Positions 11,404 through 22,569 of a stretch of 64,000 nt of DNA are shown in pieces. Location of the stretch: positions 868,001-932,000 of the forward strand of contig JAMYHL010000001.1 of the NCBI GenBank assembly GCA_025531455.1. The letters are read 5' to 3'. Source of the DNA: Apiotrichum sp. Y4204 (taxonomy: Eukaryota; Basidiomycota; Tremellomycetes; Trichosporonales; Trichosporonaceae). A model generated the notes under the pieces. It saw nothing but the letters and a program-made list of their open reading frames with translations. It searched no databases and had not been told where the DNA came from. The position numbers and the translations under genes were made by a program. The first letter of the stretch is position 1; every line of letters starts with the position of its first letter.

Positions 11404-12526
11404 TCAGAGGTCCGCCTTGGTCTGCTGCTTGACAGAGGAGAGGTATGCGTGCTGGCGTCAGTCCAGCGAGAAATGGAACACCCACCCAGTAGACATCGAT
11501 GCCGTCCGACAGGCCCATCTTGCGGGGGACCCACCCCGTGAGCGCCTGCGCGAGCGTCGGTTTCTGCAGGATCGGGGTGACCCACGCGACTTCGTACGCT
11601 GGAAATAAGTGAGCATTGGAGGCCACGCTCGAGAGGCAAGTAGGTTATGCAAAGCTTACCGTCAGCAGGTTCGCGGCCCTTCCACCCCTCGAGGCTCGAG
11701 ACGCGCACGATGCCATCCAGCACGTCGCGGATGTTGTCGGTGGACGGGTTGGACGCGACAAACACCTGTCCGCGGCAGATTCCTCCAAGCTCAGCGACGC
11801 GGACAAAGAGGTCTGCGAGATCGTCTGCGTGAATCGTCGAAATCTTCCCGTTCGCCGAACAGATACTCTCAAACGTCTTTTGGCCATTCTGCAGCGCCTT
11901 GATGGCCGGTTCAAAGTGGTACAAACCGAAATAAGACCCAGACTTGCCGTACAGACACGTCGGGCGGACCACTACGCCATTCACCTCGTCGGAATGCAGG
12001 ATCGGTATCTCAATCTTCTCGCGCCAGATCGTGCCCTTGTTCACGGGCGCGTCGGCCGGCTGCCGCTCGTCCGTCCACGCTCCGAGCCCGCCGTATCCCC
12101 GCGCCATCACGTAGTGCCCGCTACAGTACACATATGTCGGGAGCGGCGCACCCTCCGGACGGCCCGCGACCGCGTCCCTGAACGTGTTGAAGATGGCCAG
12201 CGCCTTCTCGGGCCCCGCGGCCGCCAGGCAGTCCACCACTGGGTGTGAGTCGAATAACAGCAAAAAGCTCGTGGCCTACGCACACACATCCACATCTTTG
12301 GCTACCGCGGCCCACACCTTCTGGCCTTCGTCCGAGTGCGGGTCGCACACGACGGGAAGCACCTCGTGTGTGCCGAACTCGTCGGCCGTGGCGGTGGATC
12401 GTGTCTGACCCCACACGATGTGGCCGGCACGCACAAACGCGTGCGAGGCTGAGCTGCCGATGAAGCCTGGTGTCAGGTGCAGCGGCGGCGGGGCTTACCG
12501 CTTGCGCCGAGGATGAGGACCTTCAT
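11404..12526 (-). CDS. NAD(P)-dependent epimerase/dehydratase-like protein (extended SDR)
   Basis: Five exons, 12526..12499, 12466..12284, 12238..11660, 11598..11486 and 11451..11404, give 316 residues. The first exon is 28 bp and the first intron just 32 bp. The joined N-terminus MKVLILGASGFIGSSASHAF has the GxxGFIG nucleotide-binding motif of extended short-chain dehydrogenases, with a 12-codon gap to the acidic strand end. A YCSGHYVMARGYGG segment lies where the family has its catalytic Tyr region, but a clean YxxxK is not obvious. VVVRPTCLYGKSGSYFG matches the RPxxxYG motif of epimerases, and STIHADDLADLFV the usual HVDDLA element. The enzyme probably reduces or epimerises a small carbonyl compound or sugar; nothing shows which. 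Without the introns the frame is broken, so this model depends on the short splice sites. Confidence 0.82.
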
Positions 12527-13162
12527 AATTGGGTGTGGTCGTGGGGTGCTTGGGTGATGAATTCGTCGAGGAGATGGATGCCCAACGGTGCCGATTTATA
12601 GTGGATCGCAGATGCGGAGAATGAATAATCACAGGATGAGCGGGCGGTAAGTGAAGCGATGATGATCAAGCAGTAGTTGGAAGTTGACAAAGACAAGGAT
12701 CGAGCTGTGTGGGTTGCAGGGGTTGTGATGCAGATGTTGTTCGTGTGGTGTCTCGCGTCTCGTTTCCGCAACGCTCCAAAAGACGTCATGTGCAACCATC
12801 AATGCCGGAAATGCGGAAGTTTGCCACCCAGAAGCCACAACCGAACCGAGACGCGAGACTCGAGAGACGGAGTTGCCGAGACGCGAGCAGATGACTTCTG
12901 CATGACAAACACAATCTCGACAACCGACAATCTGCACTCATCGCAATATTGCAAGTTGCCTCTGCGCATGGCAACATCAAGAAGGCTACGAGCATCAGCT
13001 GCAACTATCACACGAGCGAGTTGAATACATGCTCAACACCAATAGAATACAGTGTGGAATGTCTAGTATTATATGACCAGGTTCTATTCTTGACAACATC
13101 CTCGTAGAGAGATCCAAAGCGCCAGGTCAGTCAGATCACGACCACCGTCCCATCCCCTCCCC
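12527..13162. other. intergenic region
   Basis: Upstream of the epimerase-like gene and downstream of the MFS transporter gene. No gene or repeat recognised. Confidence 0.6.
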
Positions 13163-15080
13163 TCAGTTAATGTCCACCCTCTTGCCCTCCTTCTCCATAT
13201 CCTCCGTCATCTCCTCGATGACCGTCTTGCCGTCCGACTGCATCGTGGCCGGTGTAATCGCCTGCTCAATACTGACCGCGTCGTCGGTCCGCGCAGGGCA
13301 GCCAAACACGCGGCGGACAAAGACCCACAGCGGCGGGCCGACAGTGAAGAAGCCAGAAATGAGGAAGGTGCAGCCCGTGAAGATGCCCGCGTACTTGAAC
13401 TTGTCGCCGGCGACCGTGATGAGCTCTGGCCTGTCAGTGCCCAGGTGTAACGGATGTACTCACGTCCGCTGATGACGGGGCCGATGAGTGCGGGGATAGC
13501 CATCGTGTTCCACATCATGCCGATGCGCATGCCAATCTCGGACGTCGGCGAGATTGCCGCCGTTGCGGCGGCAGCGAGTGTAAACCACCCTCCCGACCAG
13601 ATACCGTAGAGGATTTGTCCGAGGAGGGTGGGTGCGAGGCCGATGGGCGAGGCGACCCAAAACGCAAACATTGTGATCGAGGTGAGGAAGGGGATGGTGC
13701 CAAAGACGTTCCACACGCCGAATTTGTCCGCCAACACACCCGCCAGGACACGCCCGACAAAACTGCCCGCCTGGAGGATTGCGACGGAGTAGTCTACGAT
13801 TGTCTGGGACTGGTTGTTCGACACGGCGAGGTTGGAGGCATTAAAGTACGGTGTGAGGATGCTATTTGTTAGTGACCTGACAATCCCAAAGTGGCCGTTT
13901 TTCCTCCACTCACTTGAAGCCATACGAGGCGACACCGATGCAGAGAAAGAGATAGCGCGGCTCCTTCCAGGGCCCCTTGAACGCCTTGAGCGGGGGCGGG
14001 TGGCGCGGAGGCAGGCGGGCCTTGACCCAGAAGCACGCGGGGACCATGAGCGCGACGTTGAAGCACATGATGATGAGCATCGTGTTGCGGAAGGCTGCTG
14101 TTAGCGAGGGGTGTAACTACACCAACGTTGGAACTCACACTGCATTTCCAGCAATTCCTTGATCATGATCGGGTATATGACGCCGCCGAGGCCCGAGCCC
14201 GCGACGATGATACCCACGGCCGTGCTGCGTTTCTTGAGAAACCAGTGTCCGGCGACAGCCGTGGCGGGCGAGTAGATGAGCGTGCCCGCGATACCGAAAC
14301 ACATGTGCGAGAGCAAAAACTGCCAGTACTTGGACGAGACTGACGTCAACACATGACCCACACGCAGCTCCAAACTCACGCGCCATGCCCATGACTGCCA
14401 GCGTCGCCATGAACGTGCCGCTCCACGCAAGAAGGCGCGCGCCGTGCACGTCAAAGTACCGCCCCGTCCAGATCGCCCATCCGAAGACCATGAGCGGCTG
14501 GATAGAGCTAATCCACCTGGCGGTCAGTACCAACACGAGCGAATCGGGGCAGCCCGTGTGGGAAGGTTTGAACGCTCGAAATTGCTCGGAAGGTTACTCC
14601 CCCGAGGTTCTCATCACACCGGTGACTCACGCGATCTGTGCCTTGGTGTATCCCTTGAGCTGGTGATCGATGTAGTACGACTGCAGCTGTCCAGCAGAGG
14701 TTACTGGCGGGTCAGTCACCGCCCATCGTCCCGAATTGCTCACAAAGTCCAAACACGCAGAAGAGTTGCAAAAAGGTGCCCGTGACGCAGAGCCACGCGT
14801 CGCGTCCGCCGTCTGGCGGTGGGCCGACGTCGAGCGGCACACCGGAGAGCGGCAACTCGGGGTCGCCTGGTCGTGGGGGATCAGGCTCGGCGGCAAGCCC
14901 GATCGAGGACTCCATCGAGCGCACAGAAGTGGCTGAGCGAGCGCGAGAGAGGTCCAGCGGGGACGCGCCGCGGTGCGGGGTCATGCTCCTCGGGGTGCGG
15001 GGCGTGCGGGGCCGGGAGTGGGGATGCGGATGGGGATTGTCGGGGTCCCGGGGGGACATTGTGGACGATGGAGCTTGCAT
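13163..15080 (-). CDS. MFS transporter, monocarboxylate-porter (MCT) type
   Basis: Seven exons, 15080..14744, 14703..14631, 14516..14380, 14339..14139, 14097..13914, 13861..13464 and 13425..13163, give 530 residues; introns are 38 to 114 bp. A Pro/Arg/Ser-rich cytosolic N-terminus of about 85 residues precedes DAWLCVTGTFLQLFCVFGL, the conserved first helix of fungal MCT-like carriers. YYIDHQLKGYTKAQIAWISS matches the family's first external loop and second helix. The GRVLAGVLADKFG stretch is the MFS motif between the two halves. Twelve membrane segments can be counted. Fungal members (Mch-like) move monocarboxylates or related anions, or riboflavin. It sits inside the metabolic run, so import of the substrate or export of a product is plausible. 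Confidence 0.9.
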
Positions 15081-17208
15081 CGCAGTGGTGAAAGGTTGTG
15101 ATTGCGGCTGGTCGATGGTGTTCTTCCAACGCGCATCGCGATATATAAGAATCGCAAGAAAATTAATGGACTTCCGAAGTGGATCAAAATACTTAATACA
15201 GCCAAGCACCCGGGACGTCGAAGCGAGGCTGACTCAGAAAGCTTTGGAGGTGGAGTTGGTGGCTTGACCCTGTTGACAGTTCTGGCCCACTGCGGGCCAC
15301 TACGGAACTCGGCGAGTTTAGAATACCATGTCGGTTACTTGGATATGCGCACAGCCCAGAAGGTCCGTGGCAGGCATGTCGCGAATAGTCTTCCTATTCA
15401 GATACGCGAACACGGTATCGACGTCGGCGTCAAGGTCGCGACTGAGATCCTGAAAGATCCGAGACTGCATCGATGCCGAACGGCACAAGGCTCGGCATGG
15501 CACGAGGACTAGATCGAAGGGATAGTATGGGCATCGCCGGACGTGGCCGGAGCCGCGGTGTTAGCGTGCCTCGACTCGATATTGCGCTGTCTTGTCGCCG
15601 GCTGTGTGGCCTGGCAGCAACAGTAGTGCTGCAACTATCGCCGTCAAGCACCGACATGCATCATTGATGACTGGACTTGCGTCACCTATAACTCGTGCGT
15701 GCCGACCGACATGACAGGACTCGGTACCCAACAGGGTGCTATATGCAGTAAGAAAGGTTGACGTACTGGTGCCCTGTTGCAGCCCAATGCCGCTTGACGC
15801 GGCCAGCCCGTCGAGTCAACAAACATCACTGGCTCAGCGGCAGACATCCTCAGTTTATTCTCCTTGCCTCCATCCATCAAGTGTCGGTCTATCGGCCGTC
15901 GCGTCGCGATGGCGGCGCCACAAACAGCGCGAGCAACAGGTAACAAGCAGGGACTCGGCAACCGGTAGTGCCAACGGTCCGGATTCGGACTCTCGGACCG
16001 CGGAACGCGGACCGCATTCAGGTTGCGGACGGGTCTTCCCGAACTGTGGAACTGTGGAGGTGCGGGGTCGTGAGGGGCTCCGGAAGCACGCGGACATGCA
16101 CATTACGCGTCCCCGCGTGCATCCTAGTTCGCGTCCGTCTCCGATGACTGGAGCCGTTGCTCGATACCTACCCCGATGCTCCACACATTCCTGGAACCTT
16201 GGCTGACAAATACTGGATCTCGTCCCTCGCGATCAGCTGATGTATACCACATGTACACATCCTTATACACGACTCGGCTGGCTCTCTTCTCGCCTCTAAT
16301 CATCGCTAATCTTGTATCGAGCAATACAGTTCCATAGAAGCGACTCGCTTCACAGTCCAGAATGGCTCCAAAGACATTGGGCCGCAACTCTGGCTGCATC
16401 CCGCTCTGGAATCGGAAATTGGGTAAGCCACAGGGCCACAGGATGACACATTTAGGAGCTCTCCTACCCCATTTCGCTTCACGGCCTTTGAACATGTTCT
16501 GCTTGTGGTCTGGGCGCATGGTTTCTGTGCTGTTCCCGGTTTGACTATGCCACTGTGGTGGACCTGCTCGTGAAGTGTGAGGTGCGAGGCGACTGACACC
16601 TGTGATGCGGACCGGCAGGTGTGGAGGTGGCTGTTCAGTGGAGGCCAAGGTCTCCTCCCTGTCGACCAAGTGTAGCTAGCCAAAGCCACAGTATATCCCA
16701 CCATGTGCTGTCATGGTCTCCGAAAGGACGAGCCGGCACAACCGCGGTCTCGGACTAGTTCGAACCAACGAGTGGGGGGGGGGGGGGGGGGAAGGGGGAA
16801 TGATGGTCAGGGTAGTTCATCGGAGGACTTCGCAGCCTGTTGATCCTGTGACCCACCTGTGGCCGGAACGTTCCACCCGCTGCTCCCCGCAACGAGACGG
16901 GGATTGTGAGCGCGGGCCGCTCCGAAGCTCCGCAGCATGCAACGGCGCCTCTCGCATTCGAGTCGCGACCTCGCTGCGGTGTAGTGTCGGTCCGCAATCC
17001 ACTGACCATCGAGACACTGACCGTCGAGACTCCGAGTTGCTTTAATGTCCTCCCCCAGGTGTGAAGCACTCTCTCTTATCTCGGCAATGGTCTCGGCATC
17101 TACTGTAACCGCTGGATGGAGCGGGGTGGTCACAGCTAGCCGCCGCCTCGGGCACCAAACGTCCCCAACACCGCGATCCACACTCACACAACCACCACAT
17201 CTCTCATC
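15081..17208. other. intergenic region between divergent genes
   Basis: Shared upstream space of the MCT-type transporter (left) and the proline racemase-family gene (right). It contains an 18-base G run at 16774-16791. No convincing gene or RNA was seen. Confidence 0.6.
15141..15147 (-). promoter_or_regulatory. possible TATA box of the MCT-type transporter gene
   Basis: ATATATA (TTATATAT on the coding strand) lies about 60 bp upstream of the start codon at 15080. Position and sequence fit a fungal TATA element; no transcript data support it. Confidence 0.35.
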
Positions 17209-18228
17209 ATGTCATACTGGGTCGACACGGAGGACTGGCACACGGCCGGCGAGCCCTTCCGCATTGTGCGCACCCTTCCGGATGGGTGTGAGCCCGCGGG
17301 CGAGACCGTCGCCGAGCGCCGCAAGACCGTTATCTCTACCCCCGACCATCCGCTCGATCTCCTCCGACAAACCCTGGTCCACGAGCCCCGCGGACATGCA
17401 GACATGTATGGAGGGTTCATCGTCCCGCCCAACGACGCGGGAGCCGTGCTCGGTGTCATGTTCTGGCACAAGGACGGCTTCTCGACTGCGTGTGGGCACG
17501 GGACGATCGCGCTGGGATGCTGGGCATTCGCGCACGGTCTCGTGCAGCCTCCGCCGGGGGGGACTGGCGTCGTAGACGTCCCGATTGACGTGCCCTCCGG
17601 CCGGGTCGTCGCGCAGCTCAACGTCTCCGAGGGAAAAGTTGCTTCCGTCGACTTTGTCAACGTCCCATCATACCAACTCGCGGCGAACGTGCCCGTCGCG
17701 CTCCCGAACCTCGCGCTGCAGGTCGACCTCTCGTTCGGCGGCGCAGTATACGCTTCTCTCCCTGCATCGGCCGTGGGGCTGGAAGTGACCAAGGCGCACC
17801 ACGACGAATTTGTGCACCTCGGGCGGGAGATCAAGGCTGCGCTCGGGACGCGGGGACACCACGGGACATATGACCTGTATGGCGTGATCTTCTACGACGA
17901 CCTCGGCGGCAAGGACGGGGTGGAGCAGCGAAACGTGACTGTTTTCGCGGACGGGGCGGTCGACCGTTCCCCATGTGGAAGCGGGACCGCGGCGCGCGTC
18001 GCGTCCCTCGTTGCATCTGGGAGAATGAAGGAGGGGACAAAGCTTACGCACCACTCCATCGTCGGAACCACGTTCGAGGCGCGCGCGACGGACATTGGCG
18101 GGCCGCAGTCGCCATCGTCGTTCCCGGCGTGTGTGCCCTGCGTCCGGGGGATGGCGCACCTTACTGGCCGCCACAGCTTTTTTATCGATCCTAGCGACCC
18201 TGTGTATCCCGGGTTCGTGTTCCGGTAG
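17209..18228 (+). CDS. proline racemase-family enzyme (4-hydroxyproline 2-epimerase / proline racemase type)
   Basis: Intronless, 339 residues, the usual length of the family. The two catalytic thiols are both present: Cys95 in FSTACGHG and Cys256 in DRSPCGSGTAAR. Family knowledge: racemases and 4-hydroxyproline 2-epimerases use Cys/Cys, while eukaryotic trans-3-hydroxy-L-proline dehydratases replace the first Cys with Thr. The residues therefore favour epimerase or racemase activity over dehydration, although fungal relatives are often annotated as the dehydratase. FIVPPNDAGAV and the YPGFVFR tail also fit the family. It probably inverts C2 of L-proline or 4-hydroxy-L-proline in the cytosol, and the product could feed the DAO-type oxidase 6.4 kb away. 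It lies divergently from the MCT-type transporter. Confidence 0.88.
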   Translation: MSYWVDTEDWHTAGEPFRIVRTLPDGCEPAGETVAERRKTVISTPDHPLDLLRQTLVHEPRGHADMYGGFIVPPNDAGAVLGVMFWHKDGFSTACGHGTIALGCWAFAHGLVQPPPGGTGVVDVPIDVPSGRVVAQLNVSEGKVASVDFVNVPSYQLAANVPVALPNLALQVDLSFGGAVYASLPASAVGLEVTKAHHDEFVHLGREIKAALGTRGHHGTYDLYGVIFYDDLGGKDGVEQRNVTVFADGAVDRSPCGSGTAARVASLVASGRMKEGTKLTHHSIVGTTFEARATDIGGPQSPSSFPACVPCVRGMAHLTGRHSFFIDPSDPVYPGFVFR

Positions 18229-18785
18229 CCCTGGTGGTCTTGTAGCTGCCTTCCAGCTCGGGGATGCATCGTGAAAAAGGGAGGCACCCCGCTGCAGACT
18301 GGCTCCAACTCTGTGTGCCGAGAGGAATCAACCTTGCTATTGCTCACACATCCCATGAAAGTTGCGTTAATCCTCACAACGCGACAGGTAGTCGCTTTCA
18401 TCAGAGTAAGGCTAATCGAACACATGGCGTCTGTAATCACTGGAGTATCCGGTCTGTCACATCTTACCCCATCCCTTTGGTTTGACATCTACTTGCAACA
18501 CATAATATCCACAGTAATCCTGAGTGACGAGGCGGAGGCCAATTAGGTTTGCGGATCTGACTACATTTACTCTCATTCAACCGATGTGGAAAATGGTAGC
18601 GCATTGGAACTAGGGTGTGATCGGTGCAGGCCCGGTATCTGTCACTGTTCGAAACGCCAATTTGGCCTGTCAGAAACGGCAGTGTTGCGTCGTATCTAAA
18701 TACGACTGGCAGCGACAAAACGAATTTGGTGGCATACTACACAGAGGCTATCTATGAAGTTTGTGATCGTGGCCCCCTAAGTACA
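18229..18785. other. intergenic region between convergent genes
   Basis: 3' flanks of the racemase-family gene and of the small secreted protein gene. Nothing else recognised. Confidence 0.6.
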
Positions 18786-19136
18786 CTACAATTCGTAGGC
18801 CCGGTTGAGGGAGTAGGTGCGCAGGCCGTCGAGGGACTTCCACTCTCCGCCGCCATTGTCCTTGTTCCAGCAGATATCGAGGATGTTGCTCGTCGCCTCC
18901 CAACACTCCTGGGCAGGGAAACCTTCCTGGGCGCTGGACCTGGCGGTCCATTGGAACTGTTTCTTGGCAAACTTCTCGATGCGCTCCCAGTTGTTGCCAA
19001 ACTGGCAAACGCGGTCGCGGGCGTTCATCATGTCCCAGTAGTGCTTGCGGTCGGCGCCCGAGTGCTTCCCGTAGCAGTCGGCTCCGAGGGCAGGCGCGAC
19101 GAGGGCGATGATGGTAGCAATGATGGCGGTCTTCAT
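18786..19136 (-). CDS. small secreted cysteine-containing protein, unknown function
   Basis: Single exon, 116 residues. The first 19 residues (basic start, hydrophobic IIATIIALVAPA core, ALGA ending) form a clear signal peptide, with cleavage likely before Asp20. The mature chain of about 97 residues has four cysteines (21, 44, 78, 89), enough for two disulphides, and is rich in Trp and charged residues. No membrane segment or GPI signal is visible. A canonical TATA box lies about 110 bp upstream, which suggests strong or inducible expression. I do not recognise the family. It resembles small secreted or effector-like proteins of fungi only in general form. Confidence 0.75.
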   Translation of the reverse strand: MKTAIIATIIALVAPALGADCYGKHSGADRKHYWDMMNARDRVCQFGNNWERIEKFAKKQFQWTARSSAQEGFPAQECWEATSNILDICWNKDNGGGEWKSLDGLRTYSLNRAYEL

Positions 19137-19245
19137 GTTGGTTGGCTGGGTTGTTGTGGTGTTTGGGTTGTTAGGTCGTCGGTTGTTGGAAGTCGAGCAG
19201 AGAAAGTTGTCGAGTTGATGAAGTCTGAAGCGGAAACTTGGTCCC

Positions 19246-19253
19246 CTTTTATA
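19246..19253 (-). promoter_or_regulatory. TATA box of the small secreted protein gene
   Basis: TATAAAAG on the minus strand, 110 bp upstream of the start codon at 19136, in an otherwise GC-rich region. This is the cleanest TATA element seen in the window. Confidence 0.55.
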
Positions 19254-22178
19254 TCTTCAATCGGATCACTTTTCTACAGTATTATGGTGACCTTTTCATG
19301 AGGTCTGTGTTCATGTTGTTCACCGCCTAGCTCAGCAACAAGACAAGTTGAACATGCCAAGAAGAAATCCCCTTGCCGACCCGCGGAACAGCAGCGTTTC
19401 TCGCAAACGGTAACCTCCGCAACGTCCTCAAAGCTCTGGTCACAGGCGTGAGCTGTGTTGTAGCAAGCTTACAACAGCGCTCTTGACAGCGCCTCTCGGC
19501 CATTGCTATTGCTATGCGGCGAGTGGCATTCTTCGCGCTACGGCTCTCCGAGTCACCGAATAACCTTATCTCATCAACTCGTCTCATGTGATCCACAATG
19601 CTGTTTGCTCTCTGCTTGGACCTGCTGTGCTCGGACAAACCGGATCTGGTTACAACTTGTGATCCGTCATCATATGTACTCTCAAGATCGGTCTCGCAGT
19701 CTAGAAAGGCAGAGGTCTCCGCCACACTCCTTGGCACCGCCCTCAAAGTCTGAAAACAAGTAACGCGCCACTTTGTGAAGGAGTATGTAGCTACATTTCG
19801 TTCAAAGTCCGAAACACGACAACAGCTCCAAGGCCCTGCCGAGAGTTCTATAGTGGCACCGCAATGGAAACATGAGAGAACGCGAAGTAAGAAAGCCGGG
19901 TGGTTCTGGGAATGTGACAGATCGGTTTGAGTGTAAGCTTATCTCGCGGATTGGTACTGTACAGCTTCTATGCTTTAGAATTTCTTGGATTTTGCACCAC
20001 CGTTCCCCGGATTCCAACTCAGTGGACCGAAGCCCAATTCTGGATCTCCGGAATTTCTTTCGGTTCCCACAAGAGGGGCGATACACGTGCCTTGATTGCG
20101 GGATCCTTCGCGAGATCGTGATAGAGTGTTTGGAAGCGAACAACTGCTGTGGCGACTGCCTCTTCGTGCCTTCGATCTCTCGGTAGACCCGGTAGACCTT
20201 CACACCGCAATCACACCCGATGCGGTGGCATTACCACTATCACATGCATCGTGCTCGTTGAGTCCAGAGTCAAGATGAGCACAGAGGAGGGGGCGGGTGA
20301 ACAAAAAAGGAGGTATGAGGCGTGTGGGGACAGGGAACGAGTCAGTTCTTTATACGATATCCTCCCAAGCCTGGAATATTGGGGTTTGGTTTGGGGTGGA
20401 CAGCATCGTTGCTCGGCGTAGCACTGCACCGGTTGCCATCTAAGAACGTGATATTGGAATAAGACCCCACCCGCGGCGATTCCCGAACACGGCGTTGGAA
20501 TACAGCTCATTCTGGAACGCTGCGCGGTGGCATGGAAGTGTCTCAAGGGACGCATGGCAACACCCCCGGGACATCTAACGTGTAATCCAACCTGATAAGG
20601 AGATCTAGAGTTCAATCCAGGAGAGGTGTATAACGTATTTGGGCAAGTTCATGGACAACCGCCGTCACACCAGTTCCTCGTCCGTTATTCTTCCGGTGTG
20701 AAGACGTAGGCCAAGCGATCAGGACGTCAGATCCGGCATGTCAGTAACTGCTCAATTGTTCGGGTGCCATGGTGGAGTTACACAAAATTCTGGGGTCAGT
20801 TTTCTGTTCTGCCACCGCCGCATCCTACTTCAGTGAATGACAGTTGTCTGCCTTTTCAGGTGGGTTTCCTGGCCATGTCGCACAGAATGCCGGGCAGTCG
20901 CTCTGTCCGCCATACCACGTGTGAACAAGGATGCCAACCCCATCTGCACAGTCAACACATGTCGTTCTCTTAGAACGCTGGCACCCTCGCCGCTGTGCAC
21001 CACATCTGCACCAAGCGAGTCTGCCAACGACGACATTCATGTTCGTCACCACTGCTGGAAAGAACCGCCTCCAGAATTCACCACCGACACCTCAAAAGCC
21101 TCCCAAGCAATTCGATTCATCCTGACTATCGAGCGTCGTAAGCAAGTAGGAGGCACGCGTTTCGTTCCCCTCGTGCCGTTCGTCCTAAAAAGACGGTTGA
21201 AACCCCGTGAGTTCCATGCCGGCGGCAAGGACAGGGGTCAGCAGGGTGCGGGTCGTGGGTCGGGTAACACACTCTGCGAGGCAGTGCCGCGGCACCGACT
21301 GGCAGTATTTCCGCCATGCACGATACTGTAACGCCTCTCGGTGTTCTTGTCGAGTGACAGTCTAGTTTGTCATATGCGCATTGGCAACTGAACGAGGAGC
21401 TCCATGCCAAGCACCAGCAGAGCATCAGTAGGGAGACATGGCGGCGGGTCGCAAGGGCAGCCACCGTCGTCGGCAGGAACGGTTGGCGGCGGGCAAAAGA
21501 TCCAGGCTGGCCGGGCCGAGTCGGGCCGGCGTTCGGTGGTGTATTGCACGGGTCACGGGTGGCGTGCACTCGCAGTGCATCACCTCGATTTTCGCAAATG
21601 AAGTCGAACTGGTGGGGCCGCCTCTCACTGCCTCATCTTCTCGTGTCTCCCGAATGGGATGTCAAACGTCTCCCAAAGCGAGATGTGCTGTACAATTGTG
21701 ATCCCGAGTCGGCAGGTGCAGCCTGTGTGCGGCGCCCGGTATACAGACTGTGCCGCCAAAAGCCTCGCGGTGGGGTGTTCCGCCTATATATACTCCGCTG
21801 CCTGTCGGTGTGATTGGTATTCATGGCCATGGCCCAATGATCAATAATGTGAGTCTCGTGGAGAAGGAGAATAGAATCCGGACCAGTGCTCGTAGACTCC
21901 AGGCTCTCGGCTGATCTCAAAGACCAGAAACGGAAGGCGGAGAGTATAGCCGTCGCCAGGCAGCAGCTTACCTTGTTCCTCATCTGACCAGGGGCAAACA
22001 CTCGCTGCTACTCATCGGCAAGAATGAAGGCTCCAGGCCAACCCCAAGTTTCATCTCACGTACAGTTTAGTTGGTTTCATGCGCGTTAGACGCTCTACTT
22101 TGCATCCCTCGCAACCTCGCAAGCGGGGCAGTCAAAGCTGGCTGTCAGCAAGTGCCGCATCGCCCAACTATCCGGGAC
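19254..22178. other. long intergenic region
   Basis: About 2.9 kb between the secreted-protein promoter and the 3' end of the cupin gene. Frames on both strands are short and without recognisable domains. No tRNA or repeat was found by eye. Confidence 0.55.
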
Positions 22179-22569
22179 TCACATGACAAACTCCTCCTGG
22201 TCGACTGGGGCGATGAACACGACCATAAACGTCGCCGGCTCGGTCTGGCTCGCGTTGCGGCTGACCGAGTGGATGTCGCCTGGTGCCTCGGTCCACGACT
22301 CGCCAGCGCGGAAGACCTTAGGCTCCTCGTCATTAATCCCAGACTCGACGCTGCCCTCGAGGAGCGTGGCGGTCACAAAGGCGTTGCCGTGACGGTGCCT
22401 TGGGGTCGAGCCCCCAGGCTCGTACGAGACCTTGATGCCGACCATCTTGAGCCCGGGCGCATTGGGCAGCGGGTGCGCGTACAGCGCCTCGATGGAGCTG
22501 CCGCCGGGCTGCTTTGTGACTTGATTGCTGCCTGTCAGCGCTTCAGCCGCCGTCTGGTGCGCACGACAT
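22179..22569 (-). CDS. small cupin-domain protein
   Basis: Two exons, 22569..22565 (just ATGTC) and 22527..22179, separated by a 37-bp intron, give 117 residues. The joined start MSNQVTKQPGG keeps frame with the cupin. Residues 38-50 (EPGGSTPRHRHGN) and 84-90 (PGDIHSV) are the two cupin motifs: His46 and His48 of motif 1 and His88 of motif 2 are likely metal ligands. The single beta-barrel is the minimal size of a cupin_2 protein. Such proteins act as small dioxygenases, isomerases or sugar-binding modules, and the substrate is unknown. The five-base first exon depends on the splice reading. Without it the frame still opens at the internal Met30. Confidence 0.8.

Noticed and set aside
16774..16791. 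G run as G-quadruplex regulator
   Set aside because: A single homopolymer in a wide intergenic region; no position relative to a promoter supports a function.
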